From Calothrix membranacea FACHB-236 (GTDB taxonomy: Bacteria > Cyanobacteriota > Cyanobacteriia > Cyanobacteriales > Nostocaceae), in the NCBI RefSeq assembly GCF_014696315.1, contig NZ_JACJPX010000060.1, positions 1-49,476 of the forward strand: 49,476 bases of DNA. Direction: 5' to 3'. The translations under genes were made by a program, and so were the position numbers. Within the stretch, counting starts at the first letter, position 1. Each line of letters opens with the position of its first letter. Below, one piece after another: positions 36,634-45,460 of the stretch. The notes beneath the pieces are model-generated. The model had not been told where the DNA came from. It was given only the letters and a program-made list of their open reading frames with translations, and searched no databases.

Positions 36634-38112
36634 ATGATCAGCTTGGGATTTTGGAATCTGATTGTTGTAATTTTAGTTGCTTATGTGCTCAAAGGTAATT
36701 GGCGTTTAGATGATGAAAAGATCCTCTGGCAAGATTCAATTTTTTTACAAAATATTTTTATCCACAAATTAACGCAATTTTGTCGTAAACCGATAGTTAA
36801 TTTTGCCTTACAAGCAATTATCGTCTTGTTAGTTAGCAGATTAGTGATTTATGCAGGTTGGTTGTTTTATTTGCTCAATCAGTCAGATCCGCCTTTATGG
36901 GATTTTAAATGGTTTTACACAGCAAGTAAGTTAGCTCATCAACATTTAAGTCCCTTTAATGTAGAAATTTTTCAACAAGGTTTTTGTAATTTCACAAAAG
37001 CCTGTGGTTCGATTCCACCTTTTGTTTATCCACCTAACATTATTCCTTTAATCTGGTTTCTCGGTTATTTCCCAATTAATATTGCATTCACAATCTGGAC
37101 AGTAATGCATGTGATAGCAATTGGATTGGTACTATGGGGCGCAAATATTCTTTTAGAGTCGCGATCGCCTGCTTTGCGAAACATTTGTACTATTGCAGTT
37201 GCGTTACTCTTTGGTTTAATTTTCGATTTGCAAACTGGTAACGTTGCTACTTTTATTGCAGTACTTTTACTGTGGATGTTGATTTTTGCTAAGAAAGATG
37301 GCAATATTGCAGGCGGATTTTGTTTAGGTATTGCCCTTTTTAAACCAACTTTAGCAATATTATTCATTCCTTATTTGTTGTTGAAAAGACGCTTTTCTTT
37401 GGTTTTAACCAGTCTGATTACAGCCAGCCTCCTGGGAATTATTGGTTTAGTATTGACAGGTAATTCTGTAACAGAATTTCTCCAAGATGCAGCGCGTGGA
37501 GTTCCTCTGTGGCTGAACGATCCATCAAATAATCCTTATATTTCGATTAGCCGCATCGATTTAAGAGTTATCGGCCCAAGATTTTTTCCGAATAACACGT
37601 TCTTAGCCAAACTATTTTCTGATTTAATTGTTTTGGTATTACTGGGCTTAGGATGTTGGTATTGGTATCAAAAACAATTGCAAACTGCTTGGTCAAAAAC
37701 TATCTTTTTACCGGAAATAGCGCTAATTTTCTGCTTAAGTATTGCTATTAGCTATTCACAGCCGACTAGTTCTGTAATGTTAGTACCTGCTGTAGTTTTC
37801 TTAATCAACGATTTACTGTTTCAAATCAGGTATAGTTCATTTTCTTGGGGAAGAACATCTGTTTGGGTAGGAGGAATTGCTGGCCTACTAATACAAACAA
37901 AGTTCATCAATGGCTGGCTGCTCGGCTCTTTAGCCAACAATTGGGACTGGAAAAAGGGTGAATTACCTTACATTTTAAAAGTAACTATATTTACATTACC
38001 AAGTTATGCTGTTTTAGGAATAACTTTGAGTGTTTTAGTCTTAGCAATTACATCCCTACGTCAACTTAAGGCTGTTCGCGTAGCATCTCCAAAGGAGAAG
38101 TATGAACTGTGA
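36634..38112 (+). CDS. GT87-family (DUF2029) integral membrane glycosyltransferase
   Basis: A 492-aa protein with about ten membrane helices. The GT-C fold signature is an acidic residue in the first extracytoplasmic loop: D90 in PLWDFKWFYTASK. Further GT87 features are PFVYPPNIIPLIW, LQTGNVATFIAVLLLW and FKPTLAILFIPYLLLKRR. Known GT87 members are mannosyl- or arabinosyl-type transferases that use polyprenyl-phosphate sugars on the outer face of the membrane. The last 12 or so residues (AVRVASPKEKYEL) are encoded by a dispersed repeat, so the native C-terminus has been replaced or extended. It is followed after 21 bp by the VTT protein and then a GtrB-like transferase, suggesting one operon. 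Confidence 0.85.
   Translation: MISLGFWNLIVVILVAYVLKGNWRLDDEKILWQDSIFLQNIFIHKLTQFCRKPIVNFALQAIIVLLVSRLVIYAGWLFYLLNQSDPPLWDFKWFYTASKLAHQHLSPFNVEIFQQGFCNFTKACGSIPPFVYPPNIIPLIWFLGYFPINIAFTIWTVMHVIAIGLVLWGANILLESRSPALRNICTIAVALLFGLIFDLQTGNVATFIAVLLLWMLIFAKKDGNIAGGFCLGIALFKPTLAILFIPYLLLKRRFSLVLTSLITASLLGIIGLVLTGNSVTEFLQDAARGVPLWLNDPSNNPYISISRIDLRVIGPRFFPNNTFLAKLFSDLIVLVLLGLGCWYWYQKQLQTAWSKTIFLPEIALIFCLSIAISYSQPTSSVMLVPAVVFLINDLLFQIRYSSFSWGRTSVWVGGIAGLLIQTKFINGWLLGSLANNWDWKKGELPYILKVTIFTLPSYAVLGITLSVLVLAITSLRQLKAVRVASPKEKYEL
38071..38100. repeat. Dispersed repeat at the 3' end of the GT87 gene
   Basis: The stretch GCTGTTCGCGTAGCATCTCC followed by AAAGGAGAAG is the Nostoc-type repeat whose relatives also occur near 5155-5200. 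CTCC/GGAG forms a small hairpin. It contributes codons to the end of the GT87 protein. Confidence 0.65.
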
Positions 38113-38133
38113 AGTATTAGGATTAGTTGATTG

Positions 38134-38817
38134 ATGCTAAATTTTAAAACTAGTTTTATCTTATTGTTTGTTATTTGTCTAGTTGCTACAGGAGCCACAG
38201 CATATTTTTTAGGGGGAATTAATCCAGCCTTGATTCAGTCTTGGTTGAAAAACTCTGGAATTTGGGCACCTGTGACTTATGTTGTGATTTATGTGGTTGC
38301 TACAATTCTGGTTTTACCTTCCACAGCGCTGAATTTAACCGGGGGAGCAATTTTCGGCCCTTGGTTGGGGACATTTTGGACGAGTGTAGCAGCAATTGTG
38401 GCAGCGATCGCTTCTTTTGTATTTGCCCGGACAATTGGTCATGATCTGGTTGCTAAAAGACTGGCTGGGCGTTGGCAAGCAATTGATGCAGAAGTGCGAC
38501 AAGGTGGAGTTTATTATATGTTTGCCATTCGCCTAGTGCCAATTATGCCCTATGGGTTGGTGAATTTTGCTGCTGGTTTGACTTCAGTTAGCTTTAAAGA
38601 TTACCTCATTGGCACAGCTTTAGGAACTGTACCAGGGATATTACCATTTGTTTTACTGGGTAGTTCTGGCATTAAAGCAATTCGCACTGGAGAAGTGCTA
38701 CCACTGATTGGTGCTTTGGCTTTGCTGGGAATCCTAGTTGCGGGATCTACTTGGTATCGTCGTCGTCGTAGTTTTCCATCTCAGAAGTTGAATTTTCCCT
38801 TTCGTCGCAAACGTTAA
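38134..38817 (+). CDS. TVP38/TMEM64 (VTT-domain, DedA-superfamily) membrane protein
   Basis: A 227-aa protein with about five hydrophobic segments. The VTT signature is present: GGAIFGPWLGTFWT through FVFAR (70-99) and RLVPIMPYGLVNFAAGL (133-149), containing the conserved re-entrant-loop Gly, Arg and Pro residues. DedA-superfamily members have recently been shown to move undecaprenyl phosphate or other lipids across membranes. The C-terminus is basic (RRRR, FRRKR). The ATG at 38134 follows a TTG. It sits between two glycosyltransferase genes (21 bp and 7 bp gaps), which suggests it supplies or recycles the lipid carrier for them; that is inference. Confidence 0.9.
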   Translation: MLNFKTSFILLFVICLVATGATAYFLGGINPALIQSWLKNSGIWAPVTYVVIYVVATILVLPSTALNLTGGAIFGPWLGTFWTSVAAIVAAIASFVFARTIGHDLVAKRLAGRWQAIDAEVRQGGVYYMFAIRLVPIMPYGLVNFAAGLTSVSFKDYLIGTALGTVPGILPFVLLGSSGIKAIRTGEVLPLIGALALLGILVAGSTWYRRRRSFPSQKLNFPFRRKR

Positions 38818-38824
38818 GTGAACT

Positions 38825-39769
38825 ATGCTACCTAAGTATTCTTTTATAGTGCCGATTTATAACGAAGAAGACAACATCGAAGAAATGTATCGCCGCATTT
38901 CCCAGGTGATGAATCGGATGGATGGTGATGTAGAGTTATGTTTGGTAAATGATGGTAGCCGCGATCGCTCTTTACAAATGATGCGCGATTTACATCAAAA
39001 AGATCCGCGTGTGGTTTACTTAAGTTTGGCGCGAAATTTTGGTCATCAAATTGCTGTGACAGCAGGACTAAATTTTGTGCGGGGACAGGTGGTTGTCATT
39101 CTCGATGCTGATTTACAAGATCCACCAGAGTTAATTCCAGATATGGTGGAAAAATGGCGACAAGGATATCAAATTGTCTATGCCCAACGCATTCAACGCC
39201 GTAAGGAAGGGTGGTTTAAGCGCTTCACAGCTTATGCTTTTTACCGTATTCTCAAACAACTTGCAGATGTAGATATTCCTACAGATACCGGGGATTTTTG
39301 TTTATTAGATCGCAAAGTTGTAGACTTATTAAATTCAATGCCAGAACGCAACCGCTACATTCGGGGATTACGTGCTTGGGTAGGTTTTAATCAAGTAGCG
39401 ATTAAGTTTGAGCGAGATCCTCGGTTTGCAGGTGATGTGAAATATACATTTCGTAAATCTCTAGCATTAGCTATTAATGGACTTGTTTCTTTTTCTAAAG
39501 TACCGCTGCGCCTATCAACTTATATGGGCTTTTTTGCTGCGCTAGTTTCACTGTTTATGAGTTTAATGGTTTTATACTGGCGACTTATTGAACCCCATTC
39601 TCCACTAACAGGAATGGCCATTGTATTAATGGCTATTTTCTTTTTAGGAGCAGTGCAATTAGTTAGTATTGGGATTTTGGGTGAATATATTGGGCGGATT
39701 TATGAAGAGGTAAAAGAAAGACCTCTTTATACCCTGGCAGAAGTAGCAGGTTTTTATGATGATAAATAA
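38825..39769 (+). CDS. GtrB/DPM1-like family 2 glycosyltransferase
   Basis: A 314-aa polyprenyl-phosphate hexosyltransferase candidate, moving a sugar from a nucleotide sugar to undecaprenyl phosphate at the cytoplasmic face. The GT2 nucleotide-binding start [25 protein letters not shown] (42-50) and the metal-binding DAD motif (D94, D96 in [13 protein letters not shown]) are intact. The middle holds [14 protein letters not shown] and [14 protein letters not shown], typical of the DPM1/GtrB/ArnC subgroup. Two C-terminal membrane helices (about 228-255 and 265-292) anchor it, followed by [18 protein letters not shown]. It is the last gene of the cluster; a TCATTTG heptad array begins 12 bases after the stop codon. 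Confidence 0.93.
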   Translation: MLPKYSFIVPIYNEEDNIEEMYRRISQVMNRMDGDVELCLVNDGSRDRSLQMMRDLHQKDPRVVYLSLARNFGHQIAVTAGLNFVRGQVVVILDADLQDPPELIPDMVEKWRQGYQIVYAQRIQRRKEGWFKRFTAYAFYRILKQLADVDIPTDTGDFCLLDRKVVDLLNSMPERNRYIRGLRAWVGFNQVAIKFERDPRFAGDVKYTFRKSLALAINGLVSFSKVPLRLSTYMGFFAALVSLFMSLMVLYWRLIEPHSPLTGMAIVLMAIFFLGAVQLVSIGILGEYIGRIYEEVKERPLYTLAEVAGFYDDK

Positions 39770-39781
39770 TCATTAAGGTCG

Positions 39782-39809
39782 TCATTTGTCATTTGTTATT
39801 GGTCATTTG
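39782..39809. repeat. TCATTTG heptad array
   Basis: Four units (TCATTTG, TCATTTG, TTATTGG, TCATTTG) lie just after the glycosyltransferase cluster. Confidence 0.75.
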
Positions 39810-40046
39810 TATTAATAAAGGAGAAATGACAGTCTCAACCAGAGAATGTGCAACCCCGAATGCATATTAGCTTACCCGAAATCATATCATCGCTATATCG
39901 CTATACATGCAAAGTTGATATAAGCAAACTGAGCCTTTTAGCCTGCATCTGAGTGGGGTATTGGCAAAACTGAACATATAACTATTGGAATCTGCATCTC
40001 CCTGTGGTCAAATAAAGAGGATTCCAAAAGACATAATTTTTCATCC

Positions 40047-41291
40047 ATGAAAAAAACTGGTGCTTTGACAACTACATTTTTAGCCACTTTCACTATGCTG
40101 CTAACAGCCTGTGGTGGTGGTAATAGTGGTACAAATGTCGGCAATACTTCCTCAACTCAGACTGCAAATAATACTGGCTCGACAACGAACTCATCAGGTG
40201 CAATTCCTATTGGTATTGCTTTTGCTCAAACTAGTAATGTAGCTTTACTTGGTCAAGAACAAGTCGCCGGAGCGAGAATTGCTGAAAAGTATTTTAATGA
40301 TAAAGGTGGTATTAACGGCACTCCAATTAAATTGGTGTTTCAAGATACTAGCGGTGATGAAGCAGGAGCAATTAACGCCTTTCAAACTTTAATTAATAAA
40401 GACAAAGTTGTTGGTATTGTCGGGCCTACTTTATCACAGCAAGCTTTTAGTGCTGACCCTGTTGCCGAGCGTGCAAAGGTTCCAGTGTTAGCAGCATCGA
40501 ATACTGCTAATAAAATTCCTGAAATAGGTGATTATATTGCTCGTGTATCTGCACCTAGTTCTATTGTTGCTCCTAATTCTATTAAAGCTGCGCTGAAACA
40601 AAATCCCAACATTAAAAAAGTCGCAGTTTTTTATGCTCAAAATGATTCCTATAGTAAATCAGAAACGGATATTTTTCAGAATACTGTTAAGGCTCAGGGT
40701 TTGGAATTGGTAACAGTACAAAAGTTTCAAACCAGCGATACAGATTTTCAAAGCCAAGCTACAAATGCGTTGAACCTGAAACCAGATTTAATCATTATTT
40801 CTGGTTTGGCTGCTGATGGCGGTAATTTGGTCAGACAACTGCGGGAACTAGGTTATAAAGGTTTAATTGTTGGTGGGAATGGACTGAATACTTCCAATAT
40901 TTTTCCAGTATGTAAAGCACTTTGCGACGGTATATTAATTGCCCAAGCATACAGCCCAGAACATCCCGGCGAAATTAATTCGACATTTCGTAAAGCCTAC
41001 ACAGAACAATTTCAGAAAGAACCACCGCAATTTACTGCTCAAGCTTTCGCCGCAGTTCAGGTTTATGTAGAAGCACTCCAAGCTTTAGATAAAAAAAGCA
41101 AAGTGAATAAATTAGCCTTGCCACAACTGCGGAATGAATTAAATAAACAGATACTAGCTGGAAAATACAATACTCCACTAGGAGAGATTGCTTTTACTCC
41201 TGTAGGTGAAGTGGTGCAGAAAGATTTTTATGTAGCCCAAATCAAAATGGATAAAGATGGTAGTCAGGGTAAATTTGCATTTCTAAAATAG
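40047..41291 (+). CDS. ABC transporter substrate-binding lipoprotein (LIV/HAAT type)
   Basis: A 414-aa periplasmic-binding protein of type I fold for a branched-chain or hydrophobic amino-acid uptake system. The lipobox LLTAC puts the lipidated Cys at 22. A Ser/Thr/Asn/Gly-rich linker runs to about residue 50. The ligand-binding core begins at IPIGIAFAQTSNVALLGQE, with the conserved GARIAEKYFNDKGGINGTPI and VVGIVGPTLSQQA. Possible ligands are neutral or hydrophobic amino acids, as with Anabaena NatB; a urea-binding UrtA is less likely because of sequence character and gene order. It is the first gene of a rightward operon with permeases and ATPases, 7 bp before the first permease. Confidence 0.9.
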   Translation: MKKTGALTTTFLATFTMLLTACGGGNSGTNVGNTSSTQTANNTGSTTNSSGAIPIGIAFAQTSNVALLGQEQVAGARIAEKYFNDKGGINGTPIKLVFQDTSGDEAGAINAFQTLINKDKVVGIVGPTLSQQAFSADPVAERAKVPVLAASNTANKIPEIGDYIARVSAPSSIVAPNSIKAALKQNPNIKKVAVFYAQNDSYSKSETDIFQNTVKAQGLELVTVQKFQTSDTDFQSQATNALNLKPDLIIISGLAADGGNLVRQLRELGYKGLIVGGNGLNTSNIFPVCKALCDGILIAQAYSPEHPGEINSTFRKAYTEQFQKEPPQFTAQAFAAVQVYVEALQALDKKSKVNKLALPQLRNELNKQILAGKYNTPLGEIAFTPVGEVVQKDFYVAQIKMDKDGSQGKFAFLK

Positions 41292-41298
41292 TTAATTT

Positions 41299-42249
41299 AT
41301 GACTTTGACTCTGTTTCTACAACAATTTTTAAATGGGTTATCCATTGGCAGCGTTTATGCAATTTTCGCCTTAGGATATACCCTGGTTTATTCGATTTTG
41401 GGCATCATTAATTTAGCTCATGGTGCAGTATTTACTTTGGGTGCATATTTCACTTATGCACTCATGGGTGGTACCTTTGGCTTTAATGGCTTACTCGCCA
41501 ATGCCACCCTACCGATAAAGTTACCATTTGCGATCGCCTTAATTTTGGGCAGTAGTATAGCCGGTTTGGTGGGGATAGCAATGGAACGTATCGCTTTCCA
41601 ACCCTTGCGCCGTAAAGGTTCTGACCCCTTACTGACGGTAGTTTCTAGCTTGGGTGTGGCGGTGGTAATTGTTAACCTCATCCAATATTTAGTAGGTGCA
41701 GAAAGTTATACATTTCCCGCAGACGCTTACGGGAATCTACCAGCATCAATTAACTTTGGTAGTCCTGAAAACCCGATTCCTATTCGTAGCGTCCAGATAG
41801 TAATTTTTGCGGTATCTGTAGTGATTGTGGCAATTCTTACCTATTTTATCAACAGTACTAAATATGGTAAGGCAATGCAGGCGATCGCAGAAGATGCAAC
41901 CACCGCCAGTTTGTTAGGAATTAATACCGATGGCTTTATTGTGCTGACATTTTTCATCAGCAGTTTTTTAGCAGGATTGGCGGGAACTTTAGTTGCTTCT
42001 AGTGTGAGTATTGCGGGGCCTTACTTTGGTATTGCTTTTGGTTTAAGAGGTTTAGCAGTTATTGTCTTGGGTGGTTTGGGTAGTATTCCTGGTGCAGTCT
42101 TAGGCGGTTTAGTTATTGGCTTAGTGGAAGCATTTGTTCCTGGTGAATATTCTGGTTATAAAGATGCTGTCGCATTTGCAATTTTGTTTGTCATGCTATT
42201 AGTTAGACCTCAAGGTTTACTCGGACGGCGATTTATTCAGAAGGTTTAA
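41299..42249 (+). CDS. livH: LivH-type ABC permease
   Basis: A 316-aa inner-membrane permease of the branched-chain amino-acid ABC family with about eight helices. The LivH pattern is clear: FLQQFLNGLSIGSVYAIFAL at the N-terminus, ILGIINLAHGAVFTLGAY, the EAA-like loop GKAMQAIAEDATTASLLGIN that contacts the ATPase, and VLGGLGSIPGAVLGGLVIGL. Seven bases separate it from the binding-protein gene and seven from the Uma2 gene that follows. Substrate specificity comes from the binding protein and is not certain. Confidence 0.93.
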   Translation: MTLTLFLQQFLNGLSIGSVYAIFALGYTLVYSILGIINLAHGAVFTLGAYFTYALMGGTFGFNGLLANATLPIKLPFAIALILGSSIAGLVGIAMERIAFQPLRRKGSDPLLTVVSSLGVAVVIVNLIQYLVGAESYTFPADAYGNLPASINFGSPENPIPIRSVQIVIFAVSVVIVAILTYFINSTKYGKAMQAIAEDATTASLLGINTDGFIVLTFFISSFLAGLAGTLVASSVSIAGPYFGIAFGLRGLAVIVLGGLGSIPGAVLGGLVIGLVEAFVPGEYSGYKDAVAFAILFVMLLVRPQGLLGRRFIQKV

Positions 42250-42256
42250 ATACTGT

Positions 42257-42859
42257 ATGACAACATTTACTAAACAGAAATTAACTTTTGAGCAATTTCT
42301 AGAAAAATGCCCAGAAGAGGGTTTTTATGAACTGGTGAATGGAGAAATTGTAGAAGTGCGTTCAACAAGAAATCATGATGATGTTACCGATTTCATTGCT
42401 GATTCATTCAAAGATGAAATTAAACGTCTGAATCTCAATTATGTAGTCAAGAACACAGCAGTATTTAAAACTAGAACTGCTGAAGGTGTAGAACAAGGAC
42501 GGAAACCTGATGTCAGCGTCATCAATAAAGATATATGGCGCGCAAATCGGAATGCTTATTCAGCACTAGAAGAACCTATTCAGTTGGCTGTAGAAGTAAC
42601 ATCAACAAATTGGGAAGATGATTACATTGATAAATTGGATGAATATCAACGTCTAGGTATCAGAGAATATTGGATTGTTGATTATTTAGCAATTGGGCTA
42701 AGAGAATATTTAGGTAATCCTAAAGTGCCGACTGTGTTTGTTTTTCTCTTAGATGCTAATGGCAAATACCAACGTACTCAATTTAGAGGTGCTGAAATAA
42801 TAGTATCAGCGACTTTTCCCGAACTCACCTTGACAGCAGAGCAGGTATTAACAGCATAA
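42257..42859 (+). CDS. Uma2 family (DUF820) endonuclease-fold protein
   Basis: A 200-aa PD-(D/E)xK-fold protein. It begins with the family start LTFEQFLEKCPEEGFYELVNGEIVE. The putative catalytic residues are present: the Asp of GRKPDVSVI and the Glu of LAVEVTSTNWEDDY, followed by YQRLGIREYWIVD. Uma2 proteins are found in large numbers in cyanobacteria, and their biological role is unknown. Its position is odd, tightly between the two permease genes of an ABC operon (7 bp before, 15 bp after), so it should be co-transcribed. It is probably an inserted gene that kept the operon intact. Confidence 0.88.
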   Translation: MTTFTKQKLTFEQFLEKCPEEGFYELVNGEIVEVRSTRNHDDVTDFIADSFKDEIKRLNLNYVVKNTAVFKTRTAEGVEQGRKPDVSVINKDIWRANRNAYSALEEPIQLAVEVTSTNWEDDYIDKLDEYQRLGIREYWIVDYLAIGLREYLGNPKVPTVFVFLLDANGKYQRTQFRGAEIIVSATFPELTLTAEQVLTA

Positions 42860-42874
42860 TTACAATGTTTCACA

Positions 42875-43816
42875 ATGAATGAATTTGTTTCAACCTATGC
42901 TTCATTAATTGTCTCTATGGTATTAGGGGCATTACTAGGGCTATCGCTTTATCTACCTTTGATGACTGGACAATTATCCTTAGCTAGCCCTGGATTTTAT
43001 GCTTTAGGTGGATATATTGCTGCTATTTTATCTACCACAGTTTTTGCATCTAATAATAGTTCATTTCCTATCCCTCTACTATTATTAGAAATGTTAATTG
43101 CTGGTGTTATTTCGGGTTTATTGGGCGTAGCCGTGGGAATTCCGGCGTTAAGATTGCGAGGAATTTATTTAGCGATCGCCACAATTGCCTTTGTAGAAGT
43201 TCTGCGAGTAATTTCCCTCAATTTAGAAATTACAGGCGGTGCTGTGGGAATTTTTGGGATTCCTCAACCCTTCCAAAGCCAAATCGAATATTTATGGATT
43301 GCTTTACCATTACTAATAATTGCAATGGTAATGTTTTACCGTTTGGAACGTATTAAAGTTGGTAGGGCATTTACTGCAATTAGAGAGGATGAATTAGCCG
43401 CAGGTTCGATGGGAATTAACCCCACATACTACAAAGTTTTGGCATTTACATTAGGCGCAATTCTTGCAGGTGTGGTTGGTGCAGTTAGCGCTCATTTTCT
43501 CAATACATGGAATTCTAGGCAAGGTACTTTCGATGCTAGTATTATCTACTTAACTTTTGTACTAATTGGTGGTTCCAGAACTTTTTTAGGTTCGGTTATA
43601 GGCGGAATGGTATTTACTGCTTTACCAGAAATTCTCCGAGGACTAGCTGATACAGGCGGATTACCAAATTGGTTAGCACAGTTTCTCAGAGATGGGAGAT
43701 TAATTATTTTTGGAGTACTGATTGTAGTGGGGACAATCTTTTTTCCCCAAGGGCTAGTTACTCCTGATATTTTGAAAAAAGGCAAGTTGAAACAGAAGCA
43801 AAAAAATAACGCATAA
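42875..43816 (+). CDS. livM: LivM-type ABC permease
   Basis: A 313-aa partner permease of the LIV/HAAT family. Typical features are LYLPLMTGQLSLASPGFYALGGYIAA, VGIPALRLRGIYLAIATIAFVEV, the ATPase-contact loop GRAFTAIREDELAAGSMGIN, and SIIYLTFVLIGGSRTFLGSVIGG. About nine helices are expected. The C-terminus is Lys-rich (KKGKLKQKQKN). It pairs with the LivH-type permease despite the Uma2 gene between them. The ATPase gene follows after 75 bp. Confidence 0.93.
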   Translation: MNEFVSTYASLIVSMVLGALLGLSLYLPLMTGQLSLASPGFYALGGYIAAILSTTVFASNNSSFPIPLLLLEMLIAGVISGLLGVAVGIPALRLRGIYLAIATIAFVEVLRVISLNLEITGGAVGIFGIPQPFQSQIEYLWIALPLLIIAMVMFYRLERIKVGRAFTAIREDELAAGSMGINPTYYKVLAFTLGAILAGVVGAVSAHFLNTWNSRQGTFDASIIYLTFVLIGGSRTFLGSVIGGMVFTALPEILRGLADTGGLPNWLAQFLRDGRLIIFGVLIVVGTIFFPQGLVTPDILKKGKLKQKQKNNA

Positions 43817-43891
43817 ATGTGCAATAAAATCTGCTTAAAATCCCAGATATTTTTAATTCTAATAACTAGTCCCTAGCTCCTAATCTCTGAT

Positions 43892-44674
43892 ATGCAAACA
43901 GCCGATAACAATAGTATTGTCCTAGAAGCAAAATCTTTAACTCGCCGTTTTGGTGGTTTAGTGGCTGTCAATAATGTATCTTTTGCAGTCAAAAAGCATG
44001 AAATTTTTGGATTAATTGGCCCTAATGGTGCAGGGAAAACTACATTATTTAATCTGATTACTGCGTTAATTCCGCCTTCGAGTGGAGAATTAATTTATCA
44101 AAATCAAAATATTTCACAACTACGTCCGTACAAAATAGCAGGTTTAGGAATTGCGCGAACTTTTCAAAATATTCGCTTGTTTGGGGAATTATCAGCGTTA
44201 GAAAATGTGATTGTCGGCAGGCATTTACATACCAACAGTAGTATGATTAAAGGAGTTTTAGGATTACCACCCGCACCAAGTGAAGAATCTAAAAGTAGAA
44301 AACAAGCTTTAGAATTATTGGAGATGGTGGGATTGAGCGATCGCGCCCAGGAAAAAGCCAAAAACTTTGCTTATGGCGATCAACGTCGCTTGGAAATCGC
44401 CCGCGCTTTAGCCCTAGAACCGCAAATTTTGCTCCTCGATGAACCAGCAGCGGGAATGAACCCCAGCGAAAAGCAGCAACTCAGCGAATTTATCCGCAGT
44501 CTGAGGGAACGCTTCAACTTAACGATTGTGCTGATTGAGCATCATGTACCCTTAGTTATGGGATTGTGCGATCGCATTGCTGTTTTAGATTTTGGACAGT
44601 TAATTGCTTTGGGTGAACCGGCTGTAGTTCGGAATGATCCAGCAGTCATTGAAGCTTATTTGGGAAATGCATGA
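43892..44674 (+). CDS. livG: LivG-type ABC ATPase
   Basis: A 260-aa ATP-binding subunit. Walker A GPNGAGKT is at 43-50. LGIARTFQNIRLFGELSALENV is the LivG-specific Q-loop region. The ABC signature has the variant form AYGDQRRLEIARAL, usual for LivG, with Walker B ILLLDEPAAGMNP and the H-loop VLIEHHVPLVMGLCDRI. It energises transport through the two permeases together with the LivF-type ATPase that begins 15 bp later. Confidence 0.95.
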   Translation: MQTADNNSIVLEAKSLTRRFGGLVAVNNVSFAVKKHEIFGLIGPNGAGKTTLFNLITALIPPSSGELIYQNQNISQLRPYKIAGLGIARTFQNIRLFGELSALENVIVGRHLHTNSSMIKGVLGLPPAPSEESKSRKQALELLEMVGLSDRAQEKAKNFAYGDQRRLEIARALALEPQILLLDEPAAGMNPSEKQQLSEFIRSLRERFNLTIVLIEHHVPLVMGLCDRIAVLDFGQLIALGEPAVVRNDPAVIEAYLGNA

Positions 44675-44689
44675 GGATTTTAACCGCCG

Positions 44690-45439
44690 ATGAACGCCGA
44701 TGAACGCCAATATTTAAATGATAAAGAAGATTTTACGATTTTAGATGTTAAAGAAGTTGATGTTAATTATGGTGGCATTCAAGCGCTCAAAAATATCAAT
44801 TTAACGATTAAAAAAGGTGAAGTAGTTACCTTAATTGGTGCGAATGGTGCAGGTAAAACGACAACTCTTCGCGCTATCTCGAAAATTGTCAATCCTAAAA
44901 GTGGTCAAATTATTTATAGTGGCAGAAATATTACTCGCCGCCAAGCTTATGAGGTGGTGAAGTTGGGTGTCGCCCATTGTCCGGAGGGACGGAGGGTGTT
45001 AGCGCGGCAAACAGTTTTCGATAATTTATTATTAGGCGCTTATATTCGTAACGATCAAGCCGCGATTAAAGCCGATATTCAGCGTCAATATGAGTTATTT
45101 CCTCGGTTAGCCCAAAGACGCAATCAACTAGCAGGAACTCTTAGCGGTGGCGAACAACAAATGTTAGCGATCGCTCGTGCTTTAATGAGTAAACCACAAC
45201 TCTTGCTTTTAGATGAGCCTAGCTTAGGTTTAGCACCTGCGATTGTTCGAGAAATTTTTACTATTATTGAAAATCTCCGCGCTACTGGCGTGACAATTTT
45301 GTTAGTAGAACAAAACGCTAATTTAGCTCTGCAAATTGCCGATAGAGGATATGTTTTAGAAGCTGGTGCTATTACTTTAACAGGTGCAGCTTCAGAATTA
45401 TTGAACGATGAGCGAGTTAAAAAAGCTTATTTAGGATAA
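44690..45439 (+). CDS. livF: LivF-type ABC ATPase
   Basis: A 249-aa ATP-binding subunit. Walker A GANGAGKT is at 50-57, the LivF region is GVAHCPEGRRVLARQTVFDNL, the signature is LSGGEQQMLAIARAL, and Walker B is LLLLDEPSLGL. The N-terminus is about 18 residues longer than usual: the start codon lies in a 10-bp direct repeat (GCCGATGAAC twice, 44686-44705) and the first residues (MNADERQYL) derive from it. No other good start is available before the conserved DVKEVDVNYGGIQALK. It is the last transporter gene of the operon; a Uma2 gene follows after 21 bp. Confidence 0.94.
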   Translation: MNADERQYLNDKEDFTILDVKEVDVNYGGIQALKNINLTIKKGEVVTLIGANGAGKTTTLRAISKIVNPKSGQIIYSGRNITRRQAYEVVKLGVAHCPEGRRVLARQTVFDNLLLGAYIRNDQAAIKADIQRQYELFPRLAQRRNQLAGTLSGGEQQMLAIARALMSKPQLLLLDEPSLGLAPAIVREIFTIIENLRATGVTILLVEQNANLALQIADRGYVLEAGAITLTGAASELLNDERVKKAYLG

Positions 45440-45460
45440 AGATTTGGGAGACATAAGTAT

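Noticed and set aside
37006-37016. GGTTCGATTCC, identical to a tRNA T-arm
   Set aside because: It lies inside the GT87 reading frame, and no acceptor stem, anticodon arm or D-arm surrounds it.
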